From: Mycolicibacterium phlei
Lineage (GTDB): Bacteria; Actinomycetota; Actinomycetes; Mycobacteriales; Mycobacteriaceae
NCBI RefSeq assembly: GCF_001583415.1
Contig: NZ_CP014475.1
Coordinates: 2,852,001 to 2,916,000, forward strand
DNA: 64,000 nt
Direction: 5' to 3'
The first letter of the stretch is position 1. Each line of letters opens with the position of its first letter. Under the pieces are notes generated by a model. The model worked only from the letters and a program-made list of their open reading frames with translations. It ran no database searches and was not told the DNA's origin. Both the position numbers and the translations under genes were made by a program. Positions 1 through 11,261 of this stretch are shown here, one piece after another.

Positions 1-2847
1 GGTGGCGTTGACCAGGTAGTCGCTGGTGACACCGAACCGCCCGGAGGCGACCTGTTTGACGGCGCTGCGCCGCTTCGGGTCGTAGAGGCGGTCGGTGTCC
101 TCGCCGCCCTCACCGGAGTTGGAGCGAGCGCCCAGGTTGTTCATCGCGATCGCCAGCGTCTCGTGCGCCTCGGCGGAGATCGACCCGTAGCTCATCGCGC
201 CGGTGTTGAACCGCTTGAGGATCGACTCGACGGGCTCGACCTCCTCCAGCGGCACCGGGGGCCGGGTCTTCTTGAAGTCGAACAGCCCGCGCAGCGTGCC
301 GCCCTCGCGGGACAGCCGGTCCACCTCGTCGGAGTACTTCTGGAACACGTCGTAGCGGCCGGTGCGCGTCGAATGCTGCAGCAGGAAAACGACTTCCGGG
401 GTGAACAGATGCAGCTCGCCCTCGCGGCGGAACTGGTACTCGCCGCCGACCTCGAGCCGACGGTGCACCCGCTCGGTCGGGTTCTCCGGGTAGGCGCGGC
501 GGTGCCGCAGCTTGACCTCCTCGGCGATGACGTCGAGGTCGACACCGCCGAGCTGGCTCGGGGTGCCGGTGAAGTACTCGTCGATGACGGACTTGTCGAT
601 GCCGACGGCCTCGAACGCCTGCGCGGCGGTGTAGGAGGCGACGGTCGAGATGCCCATCTTGCTCATCACCTTCATCACGCCCTTGCTCAGCGCCTTGCAG
701 TAGTTGCGCACAGCGGTGGCGGGGTCGATGCCGGTGAGCTCACCCTCGCGGATCAGGTCCTCGATCGACTCGAACGCGAGGTAGGGGTTGACCGCGGCGG
801 CGCCGAAGCCGATCAGCAGCGCCATGTGGTGCACCTCGCGGGCGTCGCCGCTCTCCACCACCAGCGCGACCTTGGTGCGCTGCTTGGTGCGCACCAGGTG
901 GTGGTGCACCGCCGACACCGCCAGCAGCGACGGGATCGGGGCGCGGGTGTGGTCGGAGTCGCGGTCGGAGATGACCAGCGTGCGCGCGCCTTTGGCGATC
1001 GCCTCGGAGGCGCGGATCCGCAGCTCCTCCAGCGCGTCGGCCAGACCTTCGCCGCCGCGCTCCACGTCGTAGAGCGCCCGCAGCACCGTGGTGCGCAGAC
1101 CGGGATGCTCACCGTCGGCGTTGATGTGGACGATCTTGTTGAGCTCGTCGTTGTCGATGATCGGGGTGCGCAACAGGATCTGGCGGCACGACGCGGCGGT
1201 CGGCTCCAGCAGGTTCTGCTCCGGACCCATGATGCGGGTCATCGAGGTGACGACCTCTTCGCGGATCGCGTCCAGCGGCGGGTTGGTCACCTGCGCGAAG
1301 AGCTCGACGAAGTAGTCGTAGAGCAGCCGCGACCGCTGTGAGAGCACCGCGACCGGGGTGTCGCTGCCCATCGAACCGATCGGCTCCTGGCCCGAGGCCG
1401 CCATCGGGGTGAGCAGGACGCGCAGCTCCTCCTCGGTGTAGCCGAACGAGATCTGCCTGCGCACAACGGATTCGTGGTTGGGCTGGACCCGGACCCGCTC
1501 CGGCAGGGTGGCCACGTCGAGCAGGCCAGCGTGCAGCCACTCCTCGTACGGTTCCTGCTTGGCCAGCCGCTCCTTGATCTCGTCGTCGCTGACGATGCGG
1601 CCCTCGGCGGTGTCGACGAGGAACATCTTGCCGGGCTGCAGACGGCCCTTGGCCACGATCTGCGACGAGGGCACGTCGAGCACCCCGCTCTCGCTGGCGA
1701 GGATCACCCGGTCGTCGATGGTGCGCCACCACCGGCCGGGCCGTAACCCGTTGCGGTCCAGCACCGCACCGACCAGGGTGCCGTCGGTGAAGGTGACGCA
1801 CGCCGGGCCGTCCCACGGCTCCATCAGCGAGGCGTGGTACTGCCAGAAGGCCCGCTCGGCGGGGTCCATCGTGGTGTTGTTCTCCCACGCCTCCGGGATC
1901 ATCATCAGCACGGCGTGCGGCAGGCTGCGGCCACCGAGGTGCAGCAGCTCGAGCACCTCGTCGAAGGACGCCGAGTCCGACGCCTCCGGGGTGCAGATCG
2001 GCGACAGCCGCGACAGGTCCCCCGGGATCTTGGCGCTGGCGAGCATCGCCTCGCGGGCGTGCATGCGGTTGCGGTTGCCGCGCACGGTGTTGATCTCGCC
2101 GTTGTGGGCGACGAAGCGGAACGGGTGCGCCAGCGGCCACGACGGGAACGTGTTCGTGGAGAACCGGCTGTGCACGATCGCGATGGCGCTGCGGCAGCGC
2201 TCGTCGCGCAGATCCGGGAAGTACAGCGGCAGCTGCTTGGTGGTCAGCATGCCCTTGTAGGCCATGGTGCGGCTGGACAGCGTCGGGAAGTAGACGCCCT
2301 CACGCTCGGCGCGCTTGCGCATCGGGTAGACGTGCCGGTCGAGGTCGAGACCTCCGAGGCCGTCGGGTGAGGTGACGAACAGCTGCTCCATGTGCGGCAT
2401 GCAGCCCAGCGCGGTGGCGCCGAGATCGGCGCCCTGCGGGTCGACCGGCAGGACACGCCAGCCGAGCACGGTCAGCCCCTCGTCGGCGGCGATGGCCTCG
2501 ACGGCCCGGCGGGCGGTCTCGCGCGCCTCCGGGTCCTGCGGCATGAAGCACAGGCCGGCGGCGAAGGTGTTGGCGCCGTCGGGGCCCGGCTGCGGCAGCT
2601 CGAAGTCGACGACCTCGCGGAGCAGGTCGACCGGCAGCTGGATCAGGATGCCCGCGCCGTCGCCGCTGTTGGGCTCGGCGCCGGCGGCGCCGCGGTGATC
2701 GAGATGCTCGAGTGCGATCAGGCCGTCCGAGACGATGCCGTGCGAGCGGCGGCCCTGGATATCGGCCACCATGGCGACGCCACAGGAGTCAGCCTCGTTG
2801 GCGGAGTCATACAGACCCTGGGGATCGGGAAAAGCCGAGAAGAGCAT
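1..2847 (-). CDS. gltB: Glutamate synthase large subunit (N-terminal 949 residues, cut by window edge)
   Basis: Large subunit of NADPH-dependent glutamate synthase (GOGAT), which makes two glutamates from glutamine and 2-oxoglutarate. The family is made with a short propeptide cleaved before a catalytic Cys; here that is Cys22 in DSCGVAMV, the Ntn-type glutaminase nucleophile. [18 protein letters not shown] follows, typical of the amidotransferase domain. The frame is open to base 1, where [17 protein letters not shown] belongs to the FMN-binding synthase domain; the remaining C-terminal part and any gltD lie outside. The ATG at 2847 follows an AAGGTG ribosome site and is preceded by an extended -10 promoter near 2908-2916. 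Full-length proteins have about 1,500 residues. Identity is near certain. Confidence 0.95.
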   Translation of the reverse strand, partial: MLFSAFPDPQGLYDSANEADSCGVAMVADIQGRRSHGIVSDGLIALEHLDHRGAAGAEPNSGDGAGILIQLPVDLLREVVDFELPQPGPDGANTFAAGLCFMPQDPEARETARRAVEAIAADEGLTVLGWRVLPVDPQGADLGATALGCMPHMEQLFVTSPDGLGGLDLDRHVYPMRKRAEREGVYFPTLSSRTMAYKGMLTTKQLPLYFPDLRDERCRSAIAIVHSRFSTNTFPSWPLAHPFRFVAHNGEINTVRGNRNRMHAREAMLASAKIPGDLSRLSPICTPEASDSASFDEVLELLHLGGRSLPHAVLMMIPEAWENNTTMDPAERAFWQYHASLMEPWDGPACVTFTDGTLVGAVLDRNGLRPGRWWRTIDDRVILASESGVLDVPSSQIVAKGRLQPGKMFLVDTAEGRIVSDDEIKERLAKQEPYEEWLHAGLLDVATLPERVRVQPNHESVVRRQISFGYTEEELRVLLTPMAASGQEPIGSMGSDTPVAVLSQRSRLLYDYFVELFAQVTNPPLDAIREEVVTSMTRIMGPEQNLLEPTAASCRQILLRTPIIDNDELNKIVHINADGEHPGLRTTVLRALYDVERGGEGLADALEELRIRASEAIAKGARTLVISDRDSDHTRAPIPSLLAVSAVHHHLVRTKQRTKVALVVESGDAREVHHMALLIGFGAAAVNPYLAFESIEDLIREGELTGIDPATAVRNYCKALSKGVMKVMSKMGISTVASYTAAQAFEAVGIDKSVIDEYFTGTPSQLGGVDLDVIAEEVKLRHRRAYPENPTERVHRRLEVGGEYQFRREGELHLFTPEVVFLLQHSTRTGRYDVFQKYSDEVDRLSREGGTLRGLFDFKKTRPPVPLEEVEPVESILKRFNTGAMSYGSISAEAHETLAIAMNNLGARSNSGEGGEDTDRLYDPKRRSAVKQVASGRFGVTSDYLVNAT

Positions 2848-2907
2848 CGTGACGCACCTTCGCAGTCCGGAAGAGTTCATGTCCGGGACTGCACCGGCCC
2901 ACTGGCG

Positions 2908-2916
2908 ATTGTATCA
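2908..2916 (-). promoter_or_regulatory. Extended -10 promoter of gltB
   Basis: Read on the minus strand this is TGATACAAT: an extended TGn motif followed by TACAAT, close to the TATAAT consensus. It lies about 60 bp upstream of the gltB ATG. Transcription would start near 2900. A 16-bp palindrome (2916-2931) sits directly upstream, in the -16 to -31 interval. The promoter call is inferred from motif match and position only. Confidence 0.5.
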
Positions 2917-2931
2917 GCGCGCCGGCGCGCT
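2916..2931. repeat. Perfect 16-bp palindrome between gltB promoter and DUF2752 stop
   Basis: AGCGCGCCGGCGCGCT is a perfect dyad. It touches the stop codon of the DUF2752 gene at 2931 and occupies the spacer just upstream of the predicted gltB -10. It could be a repressor site for gltB, a transcript-end structure, or chance in GC-rich DNA. No U-tract follows, so an intrinsic terminator is unlikely. Confidence 0.4.
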
Positions 2932-3314
2932 CACCCCGGCAGAACCGTCGGGACCAGCGGGAATCCGGGTAAATTTCGGACGATCGTCCACGTCAGGGCC
3001 GAGACGAGAATCACTGTGACGGCCGCGATGTTCATCGGTGGCTTACCCTGCCGGGCCCGCAGCAGCAGCCAGCCCAGCAAAAGCGGCAGGCCGACGAGCA
3101 GGTACACGTTGTCGGTGACCGCGGCGGCGAGGTCACCGTGCAGCAGGTCGTGGGTCATCCGCAGGCCGCCGCAGCCGGGACAGTTCAGTCCGGTCAGGGC
3201 GCGGAACGGGCAGGGCGGGAACAGCGAGCCGGGGCGGTGCGGGTCGGCGATACCGATGTAGGTCAGTGCCCCGGCGAGTGCGGCGCCCGCCCCCAGTGCG
3301 GCGTAGCGGGCCAT
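2931..3314 (-). CDS. DUF2752 small membrane protein
   Basis: A 127-residue membrane protein of the DUF2752 family, function unknown. The family signature CPGCGGLR is at residues 45-52, in a short loop after a first hydrophobic segment (about 6-24). Two more hydrophobic segments follow (about 69-86 and 95-113). The paired cysteines could bind metal or form a disulfide, but nothing here proves that. It is the equivalent of the small gene that sits after lgt in other mycobacteria (Rv1616-like). It ends 83 bp before the gltB start and follows the TM2 gene closely, so the two are probably co-transcribed. Confidence 0.85.
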   Translation of the reverse strand: MARYAALGAGAALAGALTYIGIADPHRPGSLFPPCPFRALTGLNCPGCGGLRMTHDLLHGDLAAAVTDNVYLLVGLPLLLGWLLLRARQGKPPMNIAAVTVILVSALTWTIVRNLPGFPLVPTVLPG

Positions 3315-3319
3315 GGTCG

Positions 3320-3730
3320 TCAGGTGGTGTCGCGCAGCGGGAGTCCCTGCGGGTCGCGGACCCGGTCGGTGAGGATCAGCACCGCGTCGATGATGCCCCA
3401 GATCACCGCGCCGAGGCCGCAGGTGACGAGGCCGACGATGAGCTGAACGACACCGAGGGTGGTGTAGCCGAGGTAGATCCGGCCGACGCCGGCGATGCCC
3501 ACCAACCCGATCAGCTGCAGCAGCCCGGCGATGACCTTCGACTTCCCCGAGTACGGCTCCCCCGTCAGCGGGTGACGGCCGTAGGGCGCTGTCGGATCGA
3601 CGAAGGCCGGATACCCCGGTGGCGGCGGATACTGCCCGGGCGGGGGCGGATATTGGCCGGGTGGAGGCGGGTACTGTCCGGGCGGCGGGGTGGCACCGGG
3701 CTCATTGCCACTGAACGGCGGCTCAGTCAT
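3320..3730 (-). CDS. TM2-domain protein with proline-rich N-terminus
   Basis: About 136 residues. The N-terminal 45 or so form a Pro/Gly/Tyr-rich cytoplasmic tail with three or four PPPGQYPP-type repeats. A TM2 domain follows: two hydrophobic helices around a short turn, with GVGRIYLGY between KSKVIAGLLQ and the second helix, and an Asp in the second helix (GIIDAVLILTDR). TM2 proteins are small membrane proteins of unknown role in bacteria. I chose the ATG at 3730 (MTEPPF) because a GGGGG run precedes it. An in-frame ATG at 3742 would add four residues. Only 5 bp separate its stop from the DUF2752 start, so they form an operon. Confidence 0.85.
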   Translation of the reverse strand: MTEPPFSGNEPGATPPPGQYPPPPGQYPPPPGQYPPPPGYPAFVDPTAPYGRHPLTGEPYSGKSKVIAGLLQLIGLVGIAGVGRIYLGYTTLGVVQLIVGLVTCGLGAVIWGIIDAVLILTDRVRDPQGLPLRDTT

Positions 3731-3858
3731 GGCCCCCAGCATGCCAGAAGTCGGCGTGGCCGGACCGCAGCCGCGAGGGCGATCCCGCGGCGAACGTGAA
3801 GTTATGTGCGAGATTTCGCCGATTTCTCGTCCACAAGTTCACGTTCGGCGTAACCCGG

Positions 3859-4125
3859 TTAGTTCTCGTCCTCCAGGTCACGGAAGAACGGTTCGACCGT
3901 GCCGGTGAGCTTGACGACCATCGGGTTGCCGCGGCGGTCTTTGGCGGTGGGCACCTCGACGCGCACCCATCCCTCGTCGACGTCGTACTCGTGCACGTTG
4001 ATCTTCTCGGTGCCGTTGACGCGAATGCCTACACCACGCAGGAGCGCCTCCTCGTCGTAGAAGGGGCTGCGCGGATCGATGGAGAGGTGGTTCGGGGGAA
4101 CGTCGGGCTTCTGGTCCTCGGACAT
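3859..4125 (-). CDS. DUF3297 family protein
   Basis: An 88-residue soluble acidic protein of the DUF3297 family, function unknown. The conserved core is all here: NHLSIDPRSPFYDEEAL, then GIGIRxNG-like GVGIRVNGTEK, a Trp-Val pair (EGWVRVEV), and KDRRGNPMVVKLTGTVEPFF near the end. I chose the ATG at 4125 over one at 4182 because it gives the usual family length and has GAAAG just upstream. The longer form would add 19 low-complexity residues overlapping the lgt end. It stands between lgt and the TM2 gene on the same strand, and the 128 bp after its stop shows no clear gene. Confidence 0.85.
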   Translation of the reverse strand: MSEDQKPDVPPNHLSIDPRSPFYDEEALLRGVGIRVNGTEKINVHEYDVDEGWVRVEVPTAKDRRGNPMVVKLTGTVEPFFRDLEDEN

Positions 4126-4157
4126 ATCGGCTTTCGTTGAGTGGTGGTTTGACAGGG

Positions 4158-5663
4158 TCAGCGGTTGCGGCGCCGCAGCCACCGGCGCACTCGGCCGCTT
4201 TCTTCAGGTTCGGGCTCGGGCTCGTCCGCGGGTTCCTCGCTTGCCTCGGGCTCCTCAGCCTCGTCGAACTCAGGCTCAGCCGTCACAGGCTCGGGGTCGT
4301 CGGCCGCGGCCGGTTGCGACGTGCCGTACAGGTCGATCCCCGTCTCGGTGGCCAGTTGTTCGGCGGCCTCGGCCAGCACGTCGATCAGCCCGTCGTCATC
4401 GGTGAGCTCGGCGAGCCTGCGCGCATGCTCGAAGGTCTCGACCTCCGGTTCGCCCGCATCCTCCTCGACCGGATCAGCGGCCGGCTCGGGGTCGGGCGTC
4501 GGCGTCGGATCGAACACGTAGAAGATGTGCTCGGTCGCCTCGGCCAGCACGTCGAGCAGGCCGTCCTCCGGATCGTCGTCGTGCTGTTGCGCGACTCGCT
4601 GCTGGTCGACGTCCTCTCCCGCCTCGGCCAGGATGTCGGTGAGCTCCTCGTCGGGCGGGTCGGCGACGAGCGCCTCGGCGGGCAGCCGCTGGGTGATCTC
4701 CTCGTCGGCGGCGGCCTTCACCGCGGCCACGACGCCCGACGTCGCGGAGACCGCCGTCAGTTCCTCGGTCAGGTCCTCCGGCCAGTCCTGGGCCCTCAGC
4801 GACGCCGGATCCTCCCGCCCCTTCGGCGCGACCATGATGTACACGACGGCGCCGATGAACACGAACGTCGCGGTGAACGAGTTGATCCGGACACCCTCGA
4901 TCAGCGTGGCCTCATCGGCCCGCAGCAGCTCGATCCAGAACCGGCCCACGCAGTAGGCCGCCACATACAGCGCGAACAACCGGCCGTGGCCGAACTTGAA
5001 CCGCCGGTCGACCCAGATCAGCACGACGAAAACCAGGACGTTCCACAGCAGTTCGTACAGGAACGTGGGGTGCACCAGCGCGACGACCTCGCCGGTCGAC
5101 ACGCCGTTGAGGTTGTCCACCACGCCTGCGGCGTTGCGCCGCTCGTAGATCTCCAGCGCCCACGGCACCGTCGTCGGCCCGCCGTACAGCTCCTGGTTGA
5201 AATAGTTGCCGAGCCGCCCGATCGCCTGTGCCAGAACGATTCCCGGCGCGATCGCGTCGCCGAACGCGGGCAGCGGGATCTTGCGTCTGCGGCAGGCGAT
5301 CCAGGCGCCCACACCGCCCAGCGCGACCGCGCCCCAGATGCCGAGGCCGCCCTCCCAGATGCGCAGCACACCGCTGAACCCGGCTCCGCCCTCGCCGAAA
5401 TACCGGTGCCAGTCGGTGATCACGTGGTAGATCCGGCCGCCGAGCAGACCGAACGGCACCGCCCACAGCGCGATGTCGTAGATGACGCCGCGTTCGCCGC
5501 CGCGGGCCTCCCACCGGCGGTCGCCGAGGATCAGCGCCACGATGATGCCGGCGATGATGCACAGCGCGTAGGCCCGCAGCGGTACCGGTCCCAGATGCCA
5601 GACGCCCTGCGCCGGGCTGGGTATCGCCGCCAGGTACGTCACCGCCGAGTCCGTCGCGCTCAC
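4158..5663 (-). CDS. lgt: Prolipoprotein diacylglyceryl transferase with long acidic repeat tail
   Basis: Transfers diacylglyceryl from phosphatidylglycerol to the lipobox Cys of prolipoproteins, in the cytoplasmic membrane. Residues 1-280 are the multi-TM catalytic core, with the Lgt signature GRLGNYFNQELYG at 149-161 and the GGRIYHVITDW region at 75-85. After about residue 285 comes a hydrophilic tail of some 215 residues, rich in Glu, Asp, Pro and Ala. It holds three copies of an 11-residue unit (341-351, 369-379, 426-436; consensus L-x-D-[IV]-L-A-E-A-x-E-x) and ends in the basic RVRRWLRRRNR. Mycobacterial Lgt proteins are known to carry C-terminal extensions. The GTG start overlaps the trpA stop (GTGA), so it is coupled to the trp operon. 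Confidence 0.95.
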   Translation of the reverse strand: MSATDSAVTYLAAIPSPAQGVWHLGPVPLRAYALCIIAGIIVALILGDRRWEARGGERGVIYDIALWAVPFGLLGGRIYHVITDWHRYFGEGGAGFSGVLRIWEGGLGIWGAVALGGVGAWIACRRRKIPLPAFGDAIAPGIVLAQAIGRLGNYFNQELYGGPTTVPWALEIYERRNAAGVVDNLNGVSTGEVVALVHPTFLYELLWNVLVFVVLIWVDRRFKFGHGRLFALYVAAYCVGRFWIELLRADEATLIEGVRINSFTATFVFIGAVVYIMVAPKGREDPASLRAQDWPEDLTEELTAVSATSGVVAAVKAAADEEITQRLPAEALVADPPDEELTDILAEAGEDVDQQRVAQQHDDDPEDGLLDVLAEATEHIFYVFDPTPTPDPEPAADPVEEDAGEPEVETFEHARRLAELTDDDGLIDVLAEAAEQLATETGIDLYGTSQPAAADDPEPVTAEPEFDEAEEPEASEEPADEPEPEPEESGRVRRWLRRRNR

Positions 5664-6444
5664 GCAGTGATCCTCTGCCGGACGCCTTCTGCCAGTTCCG
5701 TGGTCAGCGCCGCGACCGCGTCCACCCCGTCCTGCAGCGCCGACACCAACGCCGAGCCGACGATCACGCCGTCGGCGTAGGAGGCGATCTCCGCCGCCTG
5801 CTCACGTGACCGCACACCGAGACCCACACCGACCGGGATGTCGGACACCTCGCGGACCCGGCGCACGAGCTCCGGTGCGGCCGACGACACCGCGTCGCGG
5901 GCGCCGGTGACGCCCATCGTCGAGGCGGCGTAGACGAAACCGCGCGAGGCCCTCACCGTCATCGACAGCCGCTCCGGCGTCGACGACGGCGCCACCAGGA
6001 AGATCCGGTCCAGATCGTGCGCCTCCGAGGCGGCCATCCACTCGTCGGCCTCCTCCGGGATGAGGTCCGGGGTGATCAGCCCCAGTCCCCCGGCGGCCGC
6101 CAGGTCACGGGCGAACGCGTCCACACCCCACTTCAGCACGGGGTTCCAGTACGTCATCACCACCGCGCTACCCCCGGCGTTGGCGATGGCCTCGACCGCG
6201 GTGAGCGCGTCGCGCACCCGCACCCCGCCGCGCAGCGCCGCCTCGGTGGCGGCCGCGATCACCGGTCCGTCCATACCCGGATCGGAGTACGCGACACCTA
6301 CCTCGACGACATCGCAGCCGTTCTCGACCAGTGTGGTCATCGCCGAGATCGAGGTCTGCACATCGGGAAACCCCGTCGGCAGATACCCGATCAGCGCGGC
6401 GCGGCCCTCGTTTCGGCACGTCTCGAAGATGGGACCCAACCGGC

Positions 6445-6448
<4 letters not shown>
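5660..6448 (-). CDS. trpA: Tryptophan synthase alpha subunit
   Basis: Cleaves indole-3-glycerol phosphate to indole and glyceraldehyde 3-phosphate inside the alpha2-beta2 complex. It has 262 residues, the usual length for a TIM-barrel TrpA. The catalytic acids fall where expected: Glu49 in [11 protein letters not shown] and Asp60 in GMDGP. The phosphate-binding GVGLGVRS loop is present near residue 218. The GTG start overlaps the trpB stop by four bases (GTGA), as does its own stop with the lgt start, so trpB-trpA-lgt are translationally linked. Confidence 0.97.
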
Positions 6449-7704
<1,256 letters not shown>

Positions 7705-7707
7705 TTG

Positions 7708-8526
7708 TCAGCGTGCGGGTTTCGGGCACGACGGATGCGTGCCGGCGGTGACGAGATCGGCGACGGCGGTACGCGGATCACCGCTGGTGACCACGCCCTC
7801 GCCGACCAGGACGGCGTCGGCGCCAGCGCCGGCGTAGGCCAGCAGGTCCGCCGGCCCCCGGACGCCGGACTCGGCGACGCGGATGACGTCGGTGGGCAGC
7901 CCCGGCGCGATCCGCGCGAAGCAGTCCCGGTCGACGGTCATCGTCTTCAGATCGCGGGCGTTGACCCCGATCACGGAGGCGCCCGCCGACAGCGCGCGGT
8001 CGGCCTCCTCCTCGGTGTGCACCTCGACCAGCGCGGTCATGCCCAACGACTCGGTGCGCTCCAGCAGCGCCTCGAGCACCGACTGCTCCAGCGCCGCGAC
8101 GATCAGCAGCAGCATGTCGGCGCCGTGCGCCCGCGCCTCGTGGATCTGGTACGGCTGCACGATGAAGTCCTTGCGCAGCACCGGGATTGACACCGCCGCG
8201 CGCACCGCGTCCAGATCGGCCAGCGACCCCTTGAACCGGCGCTGCTCGGTCAGCACGCTGATCACGCGCGCACCGCCGGCCTCGTAGGCCCGGGCCAGAT
8301 CGGCGGGGTCGGGAATGTTGGCCAGATCGCCGCGCGACGGACTGGCCCGCTTGACCTCCGCGATCACCGCGATGCCTGGGGCGCGAAGCGCCGCCATCAC
8401 GTCCAGCGGAGGCGGCGCGTCCTTGGCCCTGGCCTTGATCTCGGCGAGCGGGACCAGTTCCTCGCGGGCGGCGACGTCGGCGCGGACTCCCTCGATGATC
8501 GAGTCGAGCACGGTTGCCGAACTCAT
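7708..8526 (-). CDS. trpC: Indole-3-glycerol phosphate synthase
   Basis: Closes the indole ring: converts CdRP (the carboxyphenylamino deoxyribulose phosphate) to indole-3-glycerol phosphate. The 272-residue TIM barrel has the expected active-site strings: [13 protein letters not shown] near residue 55, VLRKDFIV with its catalytic Lys, GVNARDL and AESGVRG. The ATG at 8526 is preceded by a GGGAAG ribosome site. A 74-bp gap separates it from the Trp-associated membrane protein upstream, the largest gap inside this operon. No trpD or trpF lies in the cluster; trpF is expected to be covered by PriA (see hisA). Confidence 0.96.
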   Translation of the reverse strand: MSSATVLDSIIEGVRADVAAREELVPLAEIKARAKDAPPPLDVMAALRAPGIAVIAEVKRASPSRGDLANIPDPADLARAYEAGGARVISVLTEQRRFKGSLADLDAVRAAVSIPVLRKDFIVQPYQIHEARAHGADMLLLIVAALEQSVLEALLERTESLGMTALVEVHTEEEADRALSAGASVIGVNARDLKTMTVDRDCFARIAPGLPTDVIRVAESGVRGPADLLAYAGAGADAVLVGEGVVTSGDPRTAVADLVTAGTHPSCPKPAR

Positions 8527-8600
8527 GAGTGCCGCTTCCCTTCCCCGGACTTCGGACGATCTTCAACCACGAAGAGTAGCGGGGGCCACATCATCGGTGC

Positions 8601-9197
8601 TCACCGCCCCTTGTTGTCCGGATCAGTCGGATCGGTGCCCGCGTCGAGGGCGTCCCAGATGGCCCGTTCGGACATCGTCTCACCGCTCTGGGTGTCCCCG
8701 GTTCGGGCCTGTGGTGGGGCGGTGCGGCGGCTGTAGCGCGCCGGAGTGGCCGTGTCCCGGCCGGCCGAGCGCATCAGCAGCACCGCGCACACCAGCGTCA
8801 GCACCGAGGCGACGAGGGTGAGCACCGCGCCGGTGTAGTGGCGCTGGGTGCCGATGATGTCGGCGACCGGCGATTCGGCGAGGTTGGAGGCCCGCACCGC
8901 CACATCGGTGATCACCCACAGGCTGATCGCCAGGTACACGGTGCCCGCGCTGACAGCGGCGACCAGCACCGCCAGCGCCCGCAACGGCCATCCGCGCACC
9001 GCCAGCGCGGCCACCGCTGCGGCCAGCAGCAGCACCGCCAGCGGCACCAGCGCCGTCGACCAGGTGCCGCCGCTGAGCGCGACGGTCTTCGGCTGGCCCA
9101 GCCCGTCGAACGACGTCACCTCGACCCAGGTGAGCCGCGAGGCACCCCACAGGCCCGCCGCGGCGAGCGCGAGTCCTGCCTGGGCCGCCCGGATCAC
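8601..9197 (-). CDS. Trp biosynthesis-associated membrane protein (TIGR02234 type)
   Basis: A 198-residue integral membrane protein of the actinobacterial family always found inside trp operons; its function is unknown. Four hydrophobic segments are visible: about residues 3-22, 40-60, 63-83 and 125-145. A hydrophilic C-terminal tail follows ([18 protein letters not shown] and onward). The start is the GTG at 9197, which overlaps the trpE stop in GTGA; a longer reading would run into trpE in the wrong frame. Position between trpE and trpC matches the family. A role in tryptophan transport or in anchoring the pathway is only a guess. Confidence 0.88.
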   Translation of the reverse strand: MIRAAQAGLALAAAGLWGASRLTWVEVTSFDGLGQPKTVALSGGTWSTALVPLAVLLLAAAVAALAVRGWPLRALAVLVAAVSAGTVYLAISLWVITDVAVRASNLAESPVADIIGTQRHYTGAVLTLVASVLTLVCAVLLMRSAGRDTATPARYSRRTAPPQARTGDTQSGETMSERAIWDALDAGTDPTDPDNKGR

Positions 9198-10723
9198 GGT
9201 TCGGACAGCGTTTCCGCCGCGGCGATGGCGTTGAGCACCGCGCGGGCCTTGTTGGAGGCCTCGGTGAACTCGTAGGGCCCGTTGGAGTCGGCGACGACGC
9301 CGCCGCCGGCCTGCACGTAGGCGACCCCGTCGCGCATCAGCGCGGTGCGGATCGCGATCGCGAAGTCGGCGTTGCCCGCGAAGTCGAGGTAGCCCAGCAC
9401 GCCGCCGTACAGGCCGCGACGGGTCAGCTCGACCTCCTCGATGAGCTCCATCGCCCGCACCTTCGGCGCACCGGTCAGGGTGCCGGCCGGGAAGCACGCG
9501 GCGACCGCGTCCAGCGCGGTCCTACCCTCGGCCAGCAGCCCGGTCACCGTCGACACCAGGTGCATGACGTGGCTGTAGCGCTCGATGTGGCTGTAGTCCT
9601 CGACCTTCACCGTGCCGGGGGTGCACACCCGGCCCAGGTCGTTGCGGCCGAGGTCGACCAGCATCAGATGTTCGGCGCGTTCCTTCTCGTCGGCCAGCAG
9701 CTCCTTCTCGAGCAGCAGGTCCTCCTCCTCGGTGGCGCCGCGCCAGCGGGTGCCCGCGATCGGGTGGGTGGTGGCCCGGCCGTCCTTGACCGTCACCAGC
9801 GCCTCCGGGCTGGAGCCGACGATCGAGAAGTCCAGGCCGCCGTCGGCGTCGGGCACGTTGAGCAGGTACATGTACGGGCTGGGGTTGGACACCCGCAGCA
9901 TCCGGTACACGTCGAGCGGATCGGCGGTGGTGTCCATCTCGAACCGCTGCGACGGCACCACCTGGAACGCCTCACCGGCCTCGATGTCGCCGACCAGCTT
10001 GTCGACGATGCGGGTGTACTCGTCGAGGGTGCGCTGCGCGCGGTGCCGCGGCTCGGGCCTGCTGAACGTCGCCACCGTCGAGGGCAGCGGCTCGCCGAGT
10101 GCGGCGGTCATCACGTCCAGCCGGGCCACGGCGTCGTCGTAGGCCCAGTCCACCCGCTCGTCGGTGCCGTTCCAGTTCACCGCGTTGGCGATCAGCGTGA
10201 TGGTGCCCTCGTGGTGGTCGACGGCGGCGATGTCGGTGGCCAGCAGCAGCAGCATGTCCGGCAGGCCGAGGTCGTCGACGGTCAGCTCGGGCAACCGCTC
10301 CAGCCGGCGCACCATGTCGTAGGCGAAGAAGCCGACCAGCCCGCTGGACAGCGGAGGCAGCCCGGGCACCGGCTCGGTCCTGAGCAGCTCCAGGGTCTGG
10401 CGCAGCGCGACCAGCGGGTCTCCGCCCTGCGGGGCGTCCTGCGGGGTGGTGCCCAGCCACACCGCCTCACCGTCGCGCACGGTCAGCGCCGACGGCGCAC
10501 CGGCGCCGATGAACGACCAGCGCGACCAGGACCGGCCGTTCTCGGCGGACTCCAGCAGAAACGTTCCGGGCCGGTTGGCGGCCAGCTTGCGGTACGCCGA
10601 CAGCGGCGTCTCGCTGTCGGCGAGGACCTTGCGGGTCACCGGCACCACGCGGTGCCCGGCGGCCAGTGCCCGGAAGTCCTCGCGCGAGGTCGTCAGCGCG
10701 AGCGGGGTGGCGGTGGATTGCAC
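9194..10723 (-). CDS. trpE: Anthranilate synthase component I
   Basis: Makes anthranilate from chorismate with ammonia supplied by a glutaminase subunit (TrpG) encoded elsewhere. The 509 residues match TrpE. The chorismate-binding domain shows [42 protein letters not shown] and [29 protein letters not shown] lies near the end. The conserved LLESAENGR near the N-terminus resembles the tryptophan-feedback site of TrpE enzymes (LLES). The GTG start at 10723 is first in the operon, 58 bp from the divergent peroxiredoxin ATG. No leader-peptide attenuator is apparent upstream. Confidence 0.96.
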   Translation of the reverse strand: MQSTATPLALTTSREDFRALAAGHRVVPVTRKVLADSETPLSAYRKLAANRPGTFLLESAENGRSWSRWSFIGAGAPSALTVRDGEAVWLGTTPQDAPQGGDPLVALRQTLELLRTEPVPGLPPLSSGLVGFFAYDMVRRLERLPELTVDDLGLPDMLLLLATDIAAVDHHEGTITLIANAVNWNGTDERVDWAYDDAVARLDVMTAALGEPLPSTVATFSRPEPRHRAQRTLDEYTRIVDKLVGDIEAGEAFQVVPSQRFEMDTTADPLDVYRMLRVSNPSPYMYLLNVPDADGGLDFSIVGSSPEALVTVKDGRATTHPIAGTRWRGATEEEDLLLEKELLADEKERAEHLMLVDLGRNDLGRVCTPGTVKVEDYSHIERYSHVMHLVSTVTGLLAEGRTALDAVAACFPAGTLTGAPKVRAMELIEEVELTRRGLYGGVLGYLDFAGNADFAIAIRTALMRDGVAYVQAGGGVVADSNGPYEFTEASNKARAVLNAIAAAETLSEP

Positions 10724-10781
10724 CCGTCAAGTGTCCCAGACGCGGTGAGGGCGATCTGCGCACGGACTAGCGTTGGTGATC

Positions 10782-11261
10782 ATGAAGCAGGGTGACCTCA
10801 GAGAAGGCGACACGGTCGCGGACTTCACGCTGCCGGACCAGACCGGCACGCCGCGCAGCCTCAGCGGGCTGCTCGAAGCCGGCCCCATCGTGTTGTTCTT
10901 CTATCCCGCCGCCATGACCCCGGGCTGCACCAGGGAGGCGTGCCACTTCCGGGACCTGGCCGCGGAGTTCGCCGCCGTCGGCGCCACCCCGGTGGGCATC
11001 AGCACCGACCCGGTCGACCGGCAGGCCACGTTCGCCGGTCGGGAGGGTTTCGGTTACCCGCTGCTGTCGGACAGCGACGGCGCGGTGGCCACCCGGTTCG
11101 GCGTCAAACGCGGGCTGCTGGGCAGGGTCCTGCCGGTCAAACGCACCACGTTCGTGATCGACACCGACCGTACGGTGCTGGCGGTGATCGCCTCCGAGGT
11201 CAACATGAACGCCCACGCCGACAAGGCCCTCGCGGTGCTGCGGCAGCGCCGGTCAGCGTGA
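10782..11261 (+). CDS. bcpB: Thiol peroxiredoxin, PrxQ/Bcp type
   Basis: Reduces hydroperoxides with a two-cysteine mechanism in the cytoplasm. The 159-residue AhpC/TSA-fold protein has the peroxidatic Cys49 in TPGCT and a second Cys54 five residues on (CTREAC), the spacing that marks PrxQ/Bcp-type atypical 2-Cys enzymes. KRTTFVIDTD near the end is also typical. I prefer the ATG at 10782; a GTG nine bases upstream lacks a better ribosome site. Its stop overlaps the start of the ABC ATPase (GTGA). It matches the BcpB gene that neighbours trpE in M. tuberculosis. Confidence 0.92.
   Translation: MKQGDLREGDTVADFTLPDQTGTPRSLSGLLEAGPIVLFFYPAAMTPGCTREACHFRDLAAEFAAVGATPVGISTDPVDRQATFAGREGFGYPLLSDSDGAVATRFGVKRGLLGRVLPVKRTTFVIDTDRTVLAVIASEVNMNAHADKALAVLRQRRSA

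Noticed and set aside
163..1341. Long open frame on the plus strand over gltB
   Set aside because: High-GC third codon positions of gltB leave the opposite strand open; its translation is low-complexity Leu/Val/Arg without any family motif.
3602..3700. Direct repeats in the TM2 gene as a minisatellite
   Set aside because: They encode PPPGQYPP repeats in frame and are part of the Pro-rich tail, not an independent element.
8601..9497. A 298-residue version of the Trp-associated membrane protein
   Set aside because: The first third overlaps trpE out of frame; the GTG at 9197 overlaps the trpE stop and gives the family length.
10773..10782. GTG start for the peroxiredoxin at 10773
   Set aside because: Adds three residues without a better ribosome site; the ATG at 10782 fits the family start.
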